A DNA stretch of 64,000 nt from Rotaria sp. Silwood1 (taxonomy: Eukaryota > Rotifera > Eurotatoria > Philodinida > Philodinidae). Under the pieces are notes generated by a model. That model searched no databases and was not told where the DNA came from. It saw only the letters and a list, made by a program, of their open reading frames with translations. Position 1 is the stretch's first letter; each line of letters opens with the position of its first letter. The translations under genes were made by a program, and so were the position numbers. Below, piece after piece: positions 39,584-53,000 of this stretch. Location of the stretch: positions 2,735,848 through 2,799,847 of the forward strand of contig CAJNOP010000014.1 in the NCBI GenBank assembly GCA_905250075.1. The letters run 5' to 3'.

Positions 39584-40665
39584 CAGTGATGGAACCGGTT
39601 CGACTCGAAATTTTGAAAAATTCAGACGGCTCGGTTCGGTTCCAAATATCCGGAACCGATTACATCTAAATATATATTCTAACATATTTGTTAACGTGTC
39701 CACTAAAAGTGAATGAAGAAAGTATAGCACATTTTTATTGTTTACTCATCTGTTTCATAGATCTTCAGTCACTAGCAATAGTTTTGTTCATTGTTCAGTA
39801 CATAATTTTACAGGCAACATTTTAATAGGAAGCACTCATATATATATATATAAGTAAATATTAATTGATTACCAATCTGTATTAGTTTTTAATGCATCAA
39901 TTAAACCTCGCTTTGTTTTGAACTTCAAAATAATCTTTAGCAGACGGCAATAAAGTTAGAAAAAAATTATCTAATTAATGTCTTAAAATAGATAGCTTTA
40001 CTGAGATTTTCAGATTTTTCAAGCTTAGCCAGTCATAGTGGTTATTACTTTTCAAACTGTAAAAGGCGAAATGAAATTTGCAATTTTGACGAAATCGTTA
40101 TATTTTGAAGAGCAACACTTTCTTTTTCAATAGGTGTGCTTCCCCCATCATTAGTTTATTATTTTCAAGTGCCTCATCACTCCGAAATCATAAACTAGAA
40201 AAATACAGAGTAATGGCTAGAAGTTACGACATATATAAATTATTTCTCAAAACCTACGCTATATGACATTTTCACAGAACGTCTTTCAAAGAATAATAAC
40301 CTGCTAATTGAAACAAGTTGTGCCCTTTACACTGAACAAAGCACAAAAATGCAGTGACTCGTTCTTGATTAACAAAAAGATTGGCTGGCCACTAAAAATA
40401 CGCTACAGTCTTTTCCGACGGGAAAATATTTCTAACATAAAAATGAAAATACCTGTGTTTTTAACATTGTATGCAGCTCTTATTTCTAGGTCAGTCTTAG
40501 AACTATCGAAAGCGTTATAAGCATGTCTTCAATAAATTGTTGTAAGTGAATATTCTGAAAAAAGATTTGAAACTGATAAACTTTTTTTTTCTTTATTTTT
40601 TAATCGGTTCGATTTAAGATTTTTTCGGTTCGGCTCCAAAAAAACACGAACCGATCCCATCACTG
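39584..40665. mobile_element. Non-autonomous hAT element (about 1.08 kb)
   Basis: The inverted ends are CAGTGATGGAACCGGTTCG on the left and CGAACCGATCCCATCACTG on the right. The exact 8-bp target duplication AAGCCAAC lies at 39576-39583 and 40666-40673. CAGTG ends with an 8-bp duplication mark the hAT superfamily. Subterminal GGTTCGG-type motifs recur at both ends. No transposase domain is seen; the 70-codon frame at 40308 is not recognisable. Confidence 0.9.
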
Positions 40666-41009
40666 AAGCCAACGTCTACTGTTATTAAAAGGAATATAAT
40701 CAACTTTTGTTTTTTTCTTCAAAAGTTATAGACTATTTTATATCAACACTAAGGAACTCAATATGACAAGAACAGATCGAAATTAAATTGAAATAATGTT
40801 GTCAACCAGTAATTGAATGTTCGAAACAAATGTTCTTATCATACATAATGTTATAGCAACATTATGTCGAATTGTAAATTATTAATGCAAAGATCTTTGT
40901 TTCATGGACTTTATTGATTAGAATTCTAGTTCGACATATGTTTTATAAAAAAGAAGTAAAGAAAACTAAATTTTAAAGAAAAATAGTCTAGATAGCTATT
41001 ATCATTAGC

Positions 41010-42049
41010 TTATTTTTTTGCTGATGGTGGTCGTTCAGTTTTTGGTTGTTCAGCATCTTGTTTTGGATCAGGTGGATTAGCATCTTTTGGTGGCATTGCT
41101 GCTCGACCGATCTTCAATGCGGTAGCTACTTGTGTAAAATATGTTCCTTGATGTTCAGCTATTTGTAATTCAAGTTGAGTTGGTTGACGTGATCCATCAG
41201 GACCAGCAAAGGTACCTATAAATATAGTCAAATATAAAAAAAAACCAAATGTCCATGAAACAAACATACCAGCACCGTATGCACTACCACCATGAATTTC
41301 ACTCATATTTGTTTGAAGTGGACATGAATAACCAATTGGTACCTATTTCAAAAAAAAGACAGTTAAAAAGACCTCATTGCAAAAAAAGTAATAATAAAGA
41401 TTATAACTTACAATAACCATACCATGATGAATAAAATTTGTTAATGATGTTAATGTTGTTGTTTCTTGTCTATAGACATAAGGAAATATTTGTTTTCGAT
41501 GATTATATAAAAAACAAATTCTCGTACCCGCCACCTTGTGTACCTGTTGAAAAGAACACACTAATTGGTTTACCAACCAGTGTACCTTTCATCCATAATC
41601 CACCAGTAGCATCCCATAAAGCTTTAACTTGAGCTGGCATGCCACCAAAACGAGTTGGAAAGCCCAATAAAATACCATCACAATTCGTTAATGCATCTTG
41701 AAATTCTACAGTATTTTCACCAGCTTCACCAAATGTTATTGTTGGTACACTTTTATCTTTTTCTGGTGCATGCATTTTTGTTAAAACATCTTGTGATAAT
41801 GTTTCAGGTATTTGGATTAGACGAACTTCAGCACCAGCTGCTTGAACACCTTTAACAACGGATTTGGCCACTAAAGAAGAAAAAAGAAACATTAATGATG
41901 AGTGCATTTTTTAATGCAATAGATCAAATCTTACTTGTTGCAATGTGACCGTACATTGAATAGTAGATAACATGAATTCGTGTTTTGTTAGTTGAAGCAG
42001 GTTGTGCGGCCATCGGTCCGGATTTTGTTGCACTAGCAGCTCTAGACAT
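41010..42049 (-). CDS. wrbA: WrbA-type NAD(P)H:quinone oxidoreductase (flavodoxin fold)
   Basis: Five exons on the minus strand: 42049-41935, 41870-41528, 41469-41412, 41342-41270 and 41215-41010. They join in frame to 264 residues. The flavodoxin-like FMN pocket is visible: IHVIYYSMYGHIATMA (phosphate loop), GFPTRFGGMPAQVKALWDAT and FSTGTQGGGQETT. The C-terminal part has YGAGTFAGPDGSRQPTQLEL, a WrbA hallmark. The enzyme reduces quinones by two electrons with NAD(P)H and guards against oxidative stress. WrbA proteins are usually about 200 residues; the extra length is a 22-residue N-terminus and a Pro/Lys-rich tail (PPKDANPPDPKQ). WrbA is standard in bacteria, fungi and plants and rare in animals, so horizontal origin is plausible, with later intron gain. 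Confidence 0.92.
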
Positions 42050-45000
42050 GATGAAAAGTAATGTTTTACAATGGCTCGATATGCGTTTGCTTTGTCACAA
42101 ATAACGACAAATGCTACAGTTGCTTTAATACGCTTCTTTTTTCTTTCTTCCTCTATTTATTTCATGCTTCGTCATTCTCACTAAGCTTTCAGTTGTTCTC
42201 GACTTTCTTTTATAATAGGTAAGATGTTCGACGAATGATTGAAAGAAAAAGGAAAAAAACAGACAATTTTATGTGCTCCTAAAATGATTTTAAGTATCTT
42301 ACGTTACACAACCTTGTCCGACAAAAGCAAACTCAAAAGAAAAATTATCTTATTCGTATACTTCAACATCTTTGTCTTTTCTGAAAGAATTTATACGTGA
42401 GATAAGAAACATAAGGATGGTATTGCAAATAAATAGTTTGATAATGGGAGTAGATAAATAGTTCATTTGCATCAAGAAACCAATGAAAATGAATATTCTC
42501 TAATTATTGTAATTCAATAAAATAAACCCAGATTTAAATATTAGAATTTGAAAATACTATATTTGTGATAAATAAACGAAAGATGTTTGACAAAGAAGAT
42601 CAAGTCAAGCACAAGATGACGCTATAAGACAACATGTAAAAGAAAAGAGTGAAAAGAAGAAACTGAATTTTTTTGACAGAAAAAAGTTACTGAGAAGATG
42701 AAAATATATTTTGCATCTGTTCATACGTACCGACGTCAACGATGATCAAAAAATAGTATGAGTGAATAGTTTATTATTACAGTTCATTTATTGAGAGATT
42801 AAATACAATAAGAATCATTTTATTGTTGCTTGAATATATAATATTTTTAATAGAACATTTAAGTATTAATTATTAATTAAAATGAATAATTCTTTTTTAA
42901 GTAAACTTTTATCTTATATTTCAAATTATTATTCATTTTTTTCATTAATAAACGAATATTTATTTTAATTAATCTTGACTTGCTTTCAACAAACGAAAAT
43001 GCATCAAAGAAAAACTAGAATATGTCGACTTTTCAAAAAATCTTTTCCACCAAATTCATGTATGCGTTATATTGAATAAGCGAGTGCATGAAATTTAGTA
43101 CTTTAAGTTTCATCATCAAGAATTACCAATGAAGTGATCATTTGATTGCATAATTGTCGATTTGTGTTACACCATGAATATTTATATTACTATTTCTTTT
43201 ATATAAATCTATACAAGACATAAATAATAGGTGAGAACTCGATAAACTTATGTTCTATTTCTTTTTCCAGATGTCTAAAAACTACTCTTATCAAAAGAAA
43301 AGAACACTTCTTTTCAAATGCATATGTCGTAAATAATTAATAATCATATGAAAGAATAAGCAGTGACAATAGAATAAAAATAAACCAACATAGATATTTA
43401 TCAGTCTTTATTTTATGCAAATCCGAAAAAGAAATATCTTATTAAATAAGACTATCTTTTGTTCTTTGCAAGTTTTATTTTCTTATTGTTAAACATGAAA
43501 ATAAAAACTAGAATATTTTATTTCGAACATCAAGCTTAGAATATTTTTCTTTTCTTTTATTTAATGACACATCTGTTAATCTATGTACTTAAATATTGAA
43601 ATTGTTGAGTTCAACAGAGAAATAATATATTATTGTTTCTTTTAAATAGTACTTTAGAAGTTGTTTTTCCGTTCTACTGATATTACTTATTAACATATGT
43701 GAAAGATAATCGATATGTTCTTTAAATATATTCTATAAAGAAATCGAATATTGTGGTTTCTTGGTTTCTTAACATTTCAAGTAAAACAAAAATATAGATT
43801 AAGATTTCTATAAATATGACAACTATGTTGCAAGAAGTTTTGAAATCAGTAATTCAAATTTCAATATCATATTACTGAATAAATGTATAAATGTATTTAT
43901 CAATAATCTTACAAGTCAGTTTTCATGAGGCATTTCGTTTTATTATATTATCAAAGGCATTCGACTGATTATCAGTGCATATTTGACAACTTTCAAAAGA
44001 GAAACAACTAGGAGTTAGATCTACTATCTACAAGAGCAGTACTTGTTTTTTAATTAAAAATTGTTTGACATATATTAATATATATTTTCATTAGTATTAT
44101 TTGATTCTGAAAGAAGTAATTACAAATTATGAACAACTGAAACTTGAGAGTAATGCATCTCAAAGTACATTTTCTATTATCAAAGTTTGTTTTCAGTCTT
44201 GATCTGAAGTCGTTGAAGTAGCACTCAAATGAATCATGTCGAGCTCTACATGCCTTCGGAACATTTATTAAGTATCCTCATTCAAAATAAACAAAAAACT
44301 CTGAGTTCTTTATCAAATTCAAATTCTTTTTGAGTACGATTAATAAGTGTTTAATAACTAATTCTATCTTTACTTAAGTATATCATTAAAAGAGATTATC
44401 GTATTTATAGTTTCAGATATAATCACGCATCTTACACTTTTGTTCCCACTATCGGCAATAGATTGCTGATCGGAGAACAATTATTGGTATACCGTAGTAA
44501 AATGATGGTTCGAAGATGCCCGACCGTTTCAGTATCACACTACCATCGGTTGATTGTCGACACCCTCGGCGAATACCGTACACTATATCGAATGACTTTC
44601 CCCTAAGGTTTTTGCTCGGTTTGATTTACATGACTAATAATAAATATGATTATTGAGTGAATATATGTACTGTAAAAGATTAACTTCAGCCTTATCGAAC
44701 GAACTTGACAATAATTTATAGATTTACCTGTTTTTTTTTCTTTATCCTACCATTCAAATATACTTATGATCTTCTCGTTAACTTATGGTATTATATGAAA
44801 TAGACTATTTCATTTTGATCAAGTATTTGCATTTTCTTCGGTACATATTTTAAACAAGTGATACTATAGTAATAACTTTTGAAACGATATATATTTTTTT
44901 TGACAAAACAAAATACATACATATGCTTATATAACGAAATAAAAGTTAAAAAGAAATAACGAGTTTTATGTAGATTTTTAAGGTAATTAATAATCCTTGG

Positions 45001-45082
45001 TGGGTTTTCTTATAAATTCCAAATATAAATCACCGTATTTGACCATAATTCAATATTTAAATAGATATATTTTTCTACTAAA
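42050..45082. other. Intergenic stretch with no supported gene
   Basis: AT-rich, with the promoter side of wrbA at its left. A slightly GC-richer piece at about 44430-44610 has no open frame or known motif. No RNA gene is recognised. Confidence 0.5.
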
Positions 45083-46780
45083 CTAATCCGTTGAAAATGA
45101 TGTTAATACCGTATAAACAAGATTTCCAAATGGTTGTCTTTCAATTAATCTTGTATCGATATCAGCTTCATAGTTTTGTTGTTGTAAAACTTGTCCAATA
45201 ATTAACATAAATAATTTTTGTGCTTGGATTTCTCCATAACGATACATTAAATACGACCATAATACTTGAGTGTATTGTTCTTGTGAATGAACTATATGTA
45301 AAATTGTTTCTAATGGTGGCTGGTAAGAACTTACAGCAGGCAAGTAATTAGTAATTAGACATGGAGAAAGAAATAAAATAATTTGCGTCAATTTACTTAT
45401 AATGGGATCAAAACCAATGCAATGATTTAATTTATGTATTAGATATTGTCCACGTGCTAATAAGTCTTGGCCATAAACATATAAATAAACATGATGACAA
45501 GCTTTATTTTCATCAAAATGTAATTGATTTCCATTAATATTCATTAAATCCATTGATGAAAATAAAAATAGATGACGTAAATTCGTACGTATTAACCAAT
45601 GGCGATCATTACTATTCATGGCAACTGAAAATTCCGGTATAGTTGCATGAAAAAATGCAGTTAATGATACTAAACGTGTATTTAATACATTTACAAATGA
45701 ATGTTCTTTTAAACGACATTTAATTGGTAAAGTATTTAAATATTCTTCACGTTCCTCTTCCGAACGTAATATTGGATATAGACAAAAATGTTCATATGCA
45801 CTACGAATATTTGTTAATTGTATCCAATCATTTGATGATAATGTTGGCATTAATGATTTATTATTTAAAAAATCATTTTCATTTATATCATAAGATTTTT
45901 TTCGATTTAATTTTTCATTTCTTTGTAAACGATTAGCTTTAACTAATTGTAAACGTGCAGCACGTTCTTCTTCTGTTCTTATTAAATCTTTTTGCATACC
46001 AACAGCAAAACATTTTGCTAAACGACATGTTGGACATTGACGACGTGTTCGTTCATTAACAGGACATTTACCGCCAAAACGACAAGGTGGTAAAGACTAA
46101 TCAAATAGAACGATAGTACTATTTATTTATTTGTTTGTTTTTTTTACTTACTGAAGCTGTACGACCATTTCTTCGAAAGAATGCTTTACATGTTGAACAA
46201 GTTATAACACCAAAATTACGACCTGTAGTTTTCTCAAAACCACATACACGACATGCTTCATTTGGTAAATGACGACTTGAACGAATTGAGTTCATCTAAA
46301 ATTTATTTTTCATATAATTATTTTATATAATGTTCGAGAAAAGAATGTATGAAGACAATGAAAACAAGCTTTTTATTTCGAAATAGATAATTTTATCAGG
46401 AGCATGACATTATGCGCATGCAAGAGAAAAACATCCTCCTATGAAATATGGTAATTTTAGAAAATGACTTTTTTTGCATCGTTAAAAGAACATCTAATGA
46501 AATTCCGATATATCATAAATTTCTCTTTATAAGTTTTCTAGTTCGCTGTGTATATGTTGTCATTCAATGAATATACCTTTCACTCAATAGAAACAATATT
46601 TGATCATACTTTCTTTTTTTTATTATAAGTGAGAATAGAAAAATACTGATTTATTTAATTAAATATCTATATCATGTTTACCTTGTCTGATGTATTTTTC
46701 ATAAATATTGAACTATCATCATGATTTGAATGTTTATCATTTCGACGATAAGTGATGTCATGGTCATAAGTATCCATCAT
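45083..46780 (-). CDS. Nuclear hormone receptor, divergent
   Basis: Three exons on the minus strand: 46780-46682, 46295-46152 and 46096-45083. They join in phase 0 to 418 residues. The DNA-binding domain has both zinc modules: C48, C51, C66, C69 and C86, C92, C102, C105, with CRLAKCFAVGM closing the domain. The P-box helix is CSTCKAFFRR in place of the usual CEGCK(G/A)FFRR, so DNA site choice may differ. The ligand-binding half (about residues 160-418) is divergent and helical, without an obvious AF-2 core at the end (LTSFSTD). It is a ligand- or cofactor-regulated transcription factor by family. The start is the first of two adjacent ATGs. Confidence 0.9.
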
Positions 46781-49248
46781 ATCCAATGTACTTTTTTTTT
46801 ACTAAAATTATGTTGCTCTTTGATAAAATGTGTTTAAATGTCAATGTACTTTCTCCGTCGAGTGTTTTACTCTTTCGTCTAGAACAACAAAATGATTAAT
46901 AGAAAAAAATAATAAGTCGTTTTTTTCCTTTTCATGTCATAGCCTTCTCTTTATATCAATCAGTACAAATTATTGCAAATCGAACATTTTATTTTTTTCA
47001 TATACACGAAGATATAAATTAAAAAAAACGAGATCATACAATTCAATTGGGAATCATCGGTTTGAGGACAATCGAGTATGAAATTATAATTTATATGCAC
47101 ACTACTTTCCTGAGAGATAACTTATGGGTCAAAAAAATACGATAAAAATTTCACTCATTTTATCACAATAAATAGAAAACAAAAGAAATTTTCATGTAAG
47201 AATTTCTTTCATAAAATTCTTAAAAGAATTTTAAATCAAATTATAAATATAATATCTATAATCAATTGTTAAATGGAAAGTTTTTTCAAAAGTGTACTGA
47301 ATAATCTCACCATATAATATTTTAATAAGATATTCGCCATATAAACATCTATAAACGAATAAATATGATTAGTTTCTTTTGTAAAGACCATTATATAACT
47401 ATACATAAAACAATGGATACGTGTCGATTTGAAGGTATAGGCTCATGTTGTCGCCCTTAACGTTGTTCTTCATAGATAAATATGCACTCTTGTCCACAAA
47501 GTACTGAAGCATTTACGTTCTTTCTTTTTTTCCTCTTCTTTCATTAACAACAACACTATCAAGTCCTTTGACGCGTTGCAACAATAAAAAAAAAGTGAAA
47601 AAAAAATAGAAAGACGCAGGAGGACCAACGAAAAGGAAAAGAGAAAAGAAGAAAGAGAACTATGCTCTCAGGGTAACTACGATGTGCGCAGGTCGATGTA
47701 CTGCGTCTATCATACTAGTGGAATCGTAAATATATATAGATAAATATAGAAATATAATGATATGTACTCGAAAGACCTATTGCATCGAAATAAAAGAAAA
47801 TGATCGCAAATTTATTTAAGTGTTCTACTTTTTGTTGCTTTTTAGTTTTTTCAAGACATTTTATCCCAGAAAAAAAACAACTATCAAATTTGATAAGACC
47901 GAATTACCCAAGGTCGTTTTTATTATTCTACTAAAAAAAAACGCGAGGTTATTTTTATTCTTTCAGTTCTGTAGTCTCGTGTCTGTGACACGTGAGTGAT
48001 TTATTACATTCTTTCTCAAATGTAACATTTTTTATTTCTTTTTCTCGATAGACGACAGTACGTCCTTAACTGCCGCACAATATTTGATTTGTATTTTAAC
48101 GAGTACTATGCACTTTTTTTGGAGTGAAATAATTTTTCAATTTTTGTTTATTCAAAAACAAATGTATATAAACTAAAAATTACTGATATACATATCGTAT
48201 CGAAATTAATTAATGCTATTAAACAAAAGAAAAAATATACTTATAGTTAATGTTTCATTTTCAAAACTCATAAATATAAAAGAAATTATTTTAAAAATTC
48301 AAGTATTACTTTTTTTTAATATTTTATATGAATTATAAATCTATTCTGACGATAGTAAGGCGTGTAATTAATAATATGAAAACTCTAAAACATTTTGTTT
48401 TGATTTCCATAGCAGATAATCATATAATTAGAACAGCTTTCAGAATATATTTTATTTCGGAATGTTTTAGAATTTTTTCTGTGAATCTTGGTATTTGGCA
48501 TAAAATGCAAGGCTAAACATGAAAAAATTAGTTGCAAAAAAAAAACAAAGACAAAACTATGTCAAAAAAAGAATTAGCTCAGAATGTTTCCTCTGATTTG
48601 TGGCTTTCTTTTAGTACAATCAACATATATTATATACTACAAAAGATAAACTCAAGTGTTTGAATATAAACAATAAATCCTTATAGCATCTTGTCGATCA
48701 CATTCCAAGGTTACAAGTTGATCTAATATACTGAGATATGATATTGAAAAACAAGTTAGTTTGATAAAGTCTTTTTCTTATTCATACTAAGTTTAACTAT
48801 TATTCAAATCAAAATATCGTATTTTAGAGAGCTTTTATCAATAGTTACAACTCATACTGTCATCAGAATAGATCTATAATTCATATATAAAGTGTTAACA
48901 AAAAATTAATGGTTAATGTTGTTTCTAAATAATTTTTTATATACTTATTAGCAAAAAGAATGATAGAAATACGTTTGAAATAAAAAATTAATTATTAGAA
49001 TACATTATGTGATATAATTATTCGGATACTTTACAATACTTGTCTTCTGAAGTAAATTTCATACAGAAAAAAAAACAACATTTTCTCGACCCTAATTATA
49101 CCATTCGATAGACCGAAGTTACTACTTTATTCTACAACAAAATAATTTCTCCAAAAGAAAAGTTTTCATCAAGTTTTGGAAAGTTTTATATAAACTGGTT
49201 GATTTTCTATATAAAAAGGATATTCCAATTCTCTACACTTTTCTTTTC
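46781..49248. other. Intergenic stretch with no supported gene
   Basis: AT-rich with several homopolymer runs. A purine-rich tract lies at about 47585-47660. It includes the upstream region of the nuclear receptor gene. Confidence 0.5.
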
Positions 49249-50013
49249 ATGGCGTCTTTCTTCTGCACTAAAATATTTTGAGTTATATGTCATTCTAGAG
49301 AGAAAGCCAAACTAAATCGTATCATGCTTTTGATTCCTAAAAATTACTAACTAAAAGGCATATTGGTTGCTAATTAAAAGTAATATTTCATGTAGGTCTC
49401 CCGATAACCCTGATTTGTAAGGAGCAAAATCAAGTTCAAAAGCTTTTCAATGATACAGATTTTTGAAGAGTTAAGGTCTCCAAAATGATATGCATGGTAG
49501 CATAATGATTATTTTTTCCTGAATATGTCAAGAACTTATCTTTTCAAGTACAGCTATCGATGGAGAAAGGAAAAAAAAATTTTTTTCTTTCCGTCACTGT
49601 ACATACGCTAAGCCAATGAATCAAGGAAAGAAATGTATACGTATCCATACACCATGCACATAGAGTGGCAGAACGAAAAAAATTTCTTTTGTTTTCTTCC
49701 TTCACTGTAAATTGTACTTGAAAAGAAAGGTTCTTGACATACTAAAAAAAATAATTATCGTGTACTTAAGCGACCCATTTTGTAGACCTTAACTCTCCAA
49801 AAGTCTGTATCGTTCAAAAAACCTTGACTTTGATTTTGTTTCCTACAAACCAAGATTATCAAAAGAGCAATACGTAATAGTAATTTTAATTAGAAATTAA
49901 TATGTCTTTTAGAATGATTTTTCGAAATCAAGGACATCATTATACTCAGTTTGATTTTCTCCATTGAATGGTATATAACTCAAAACATTTTGATGCAGAA
50001 TAAACGCGCCATA
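49249..50013. mobile_element. Large foldback element (about 765 bp)
   Basis: Two arms of roughly 350 bp are imperfect inverted copies around a centre near 49630-49680. Matching blocks are ATGGCG (49249) with CGCCAT (50008), TTTTGAGTTATAT (about 49276) with ATATAACTCAAAA (about 49974), GAGTTAAGGTCT (about 49468) with AGACCTTAACTC (about 49784), and TATGTCAAGAAC (about 49524) with GTTCTTGACATA (about 49731). Divergence between the arms suggests age. No coding frame or clear target duplication is seen. Confidence 0.7.
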
Positions 50014-53000
50014 AAAAATAGTTACAAGGTGTTCGCATAATTATTTTACATAGTGTATATATTCTTTTTTTTTCTTTAATATCAACAACTAATTGATATC
50101 AAGTTTAAACCAAATAATCACGATGTGACATACACATTATATATGTCATTTTTTGTTCAAGCAAAAAAAATCCTTTAAGAGTATAAAACAAAATTGGTAC
50201 AGTTTTTTTCTTTTCTTTGCCATCTTATAAATTAAATCTACTCTACATAATATTTTATATTTCTTATTCAATCCGATACCTATATTTTCTTTCACTGGTC
50301 ACAATAACTTTTGGTACAAAGAAAATCAAGATTTTTTAAATAATGAATAGGATGCAAACAAGAAACATGGTCACAGTTTGTGCTTTGATATCCGAAAAAA
50401 ATGTATCTTTGAACAGATTTATAAACTCAGAATCTCGTATTCAATCATATATTTGGTTGTCAGAGTGATAATTTGTAATTTTACTATAGTCTTTTTTTTG
50501 TTTTCGAAATTATTATTAGAGAAATAAGTTTATTTTATTTATGCAATGTTCGTACAATAGAAATGAAAAAAAAAACAGATACCATATAAAGCAAATAGAT
50601 TATTGATGACAATGAGTGTTAGTGAAATAATACAATTAATCATACCTTCAAATTTGGACACAGTTTATAAAATTACTACAGTTCTTTGATCTTAAGTTCA
50701 AGTTAAAACTTAGAGTTTTTCACTTTTTATGTTTTTAGCTCTTTTGAATAATATCTTTATTACGCATTATGACTATAATTATATAGAGGACTAGATTCGC
50801 TACAATACAACGTTTTTTAATACACGACAATTATTAACAAAAGGGAGAGATGAATCATTTTATGCATACGTGACACTGTTCTTATCTTGATTTTTCTTTG
50901 TATTACTCTGACGTATATTTTACCATTTTTCTTATTTGAGTATTTATATATATATCATGGCTATCGTTTGTTAATAGCTATTTACAATTTGAATGCTTAC
51001 TAATGATGATACTGAGCATGACATGGTTATAGCTTGAGATGACCAACCAGAGAGGCATACTCTTCTCATAGATGCTTGTACGGCTTATTATTTATGATCC
51101 ATTGTCAAAAGAACCTATACATCATATTAAAAATGTAAAGAATTACCACAAAGTCAACAAAAATGAAAATGAAGATATTAATTTCAATATAGAAGCAGTC
51201 GATAACAGTAAAGAACTTTCATTGCACATGAATATCGAAAACATTATTAATTAGATTGCTTGATAGATATTTAGGATGTTAAATCTCTGTAAAAATTCGT
51301 TGTCATCTATGAAAAATATATAAATGTGAATAAATACAGTTCCATGATCGGTTAAACATCCAAGTATAGTAGTAACATAATAAAGATCTGTTTGAGAAAA
51401 ACGAATTACACAAATTATTCTTCAACCCAAATTTGACATCACATGATTATAGGTTATTTTTAGAATCAGATTAGTCATTCACAACATATATCGCTTCGTA
51501 TAGTTATATAGTTGTATGAAAGGAGATAAGCATTTCTATTTTTAATCGATGTTATTTATGTCAACTGCTTATATAGACATTTGATTACTATAGATGGAAA
51601 TGTATAACGTAATTAGTTATTAATCTCTTACTCATTTGCTAGTGTGTAGAATATTTACGAATATCTAGAAAACATTACATAAACGGATGTTAGTTTTAAA
51701 CCATAGACAAACAGAATTTTACTGAAGAACTTCAGATGTAAAATTAATCTCTTCATATGTGATGTGTTTGAATACATGATGTATTACTTCAGTTATATGA
51801 TCCTAGGAACAAAACTTTCGTAAAGAAAAATTAAAAATCTTTTCAGAGTATACTGCTATGGATTACGAAAATATTCTGAGAAACGAATTTTTTTAAACTA
51901 ACTATTATTTTTTATTAGCTTTTTGTATGAATTGTGTAAATTGCTGCTGACGTATCATCAAAAAGGCGAAAACTAAATACAATCCATATTAATCTTAGCT
52001 TTCACTATGTACATAAATGTTAAAATAATCAATAATCTACGGACATCATCAAAAAAAAGTCGATTATGAAGAAGGATCAGCCGTATTCTCTTTTACTTGA
52101 TTTATTCACCGGACATCTTTTAATAGGTCAAGAACTTTACAAAACTTTCATCATAATTTAATACTTGAACTTATGTTAAATCAGATTTGAAACAATGAAC
52201 AAACATCAATAAACTTTCATATATATGTATTGTTCTATAAGCATAAGACGTGTTCGATAGTAGGAATGTTTTCTTCTGAAATTCAATTTATAGTTCAATG
52301 AATAGTGTGTAATAATAAACTCAGTTTCTATGACCAGGAAAACTCTTAGAACGTTGCTTTGAAAATTTGATTATTACACGCAACGACACTCGATATTTAT
52401 ACTCAGCATACACAATAGAATGTGTTAATATGTATCACATATTGTGCAACAGCACACAGCTCAATAGTTTACGAGAATCTTCCTATCAGTTGACGATTAG
52501 AAAAACTTTTCTTTACTTAACCGGTATAGATGAAAATCAGATATTTCATGTTTGAGTGACGATGATGTACTTTTATACTTGAAGTATATTACAATATAAA
52601 AGCAATTAAAATATATTTCCATGTAGTTCTAAGTACATTAAAATATTTTCCACTACGGTGAATTACCAAGAAATATATTAAAGTCCTTGAAAGTAAATTC
52701 AAAGATGTAAACGATAATTGTTCATTCCTATTCGAGTTCTGTCTCGTCGGATCTTATCAGACTCAGGAAAGCTAATGAGATCAAAAACAGTTTGATAAAC
52801 AATCAGTGATATCTTATCAATATTTTCTTCTAGTTGAATTGTACGTGCATTATGCCATTGTTTAAAATTGTTTTCATCGAATTCAATCCACTAGATTTAC
52901 TTATATTTCGAAAGATTATAAAAAAACTGACAATGATAGATATAATTGCTGTTTGTCTTTCATGATTCAAGTGTTTCAAATAAGTGAACTTCTTTTTATG

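Noticed and set aside
40308-40520. Transposase remnant inside the hAT element
   Set aside because: The 70-codon frame has no hAT transposase motif, and the element is better called non-autonomous.
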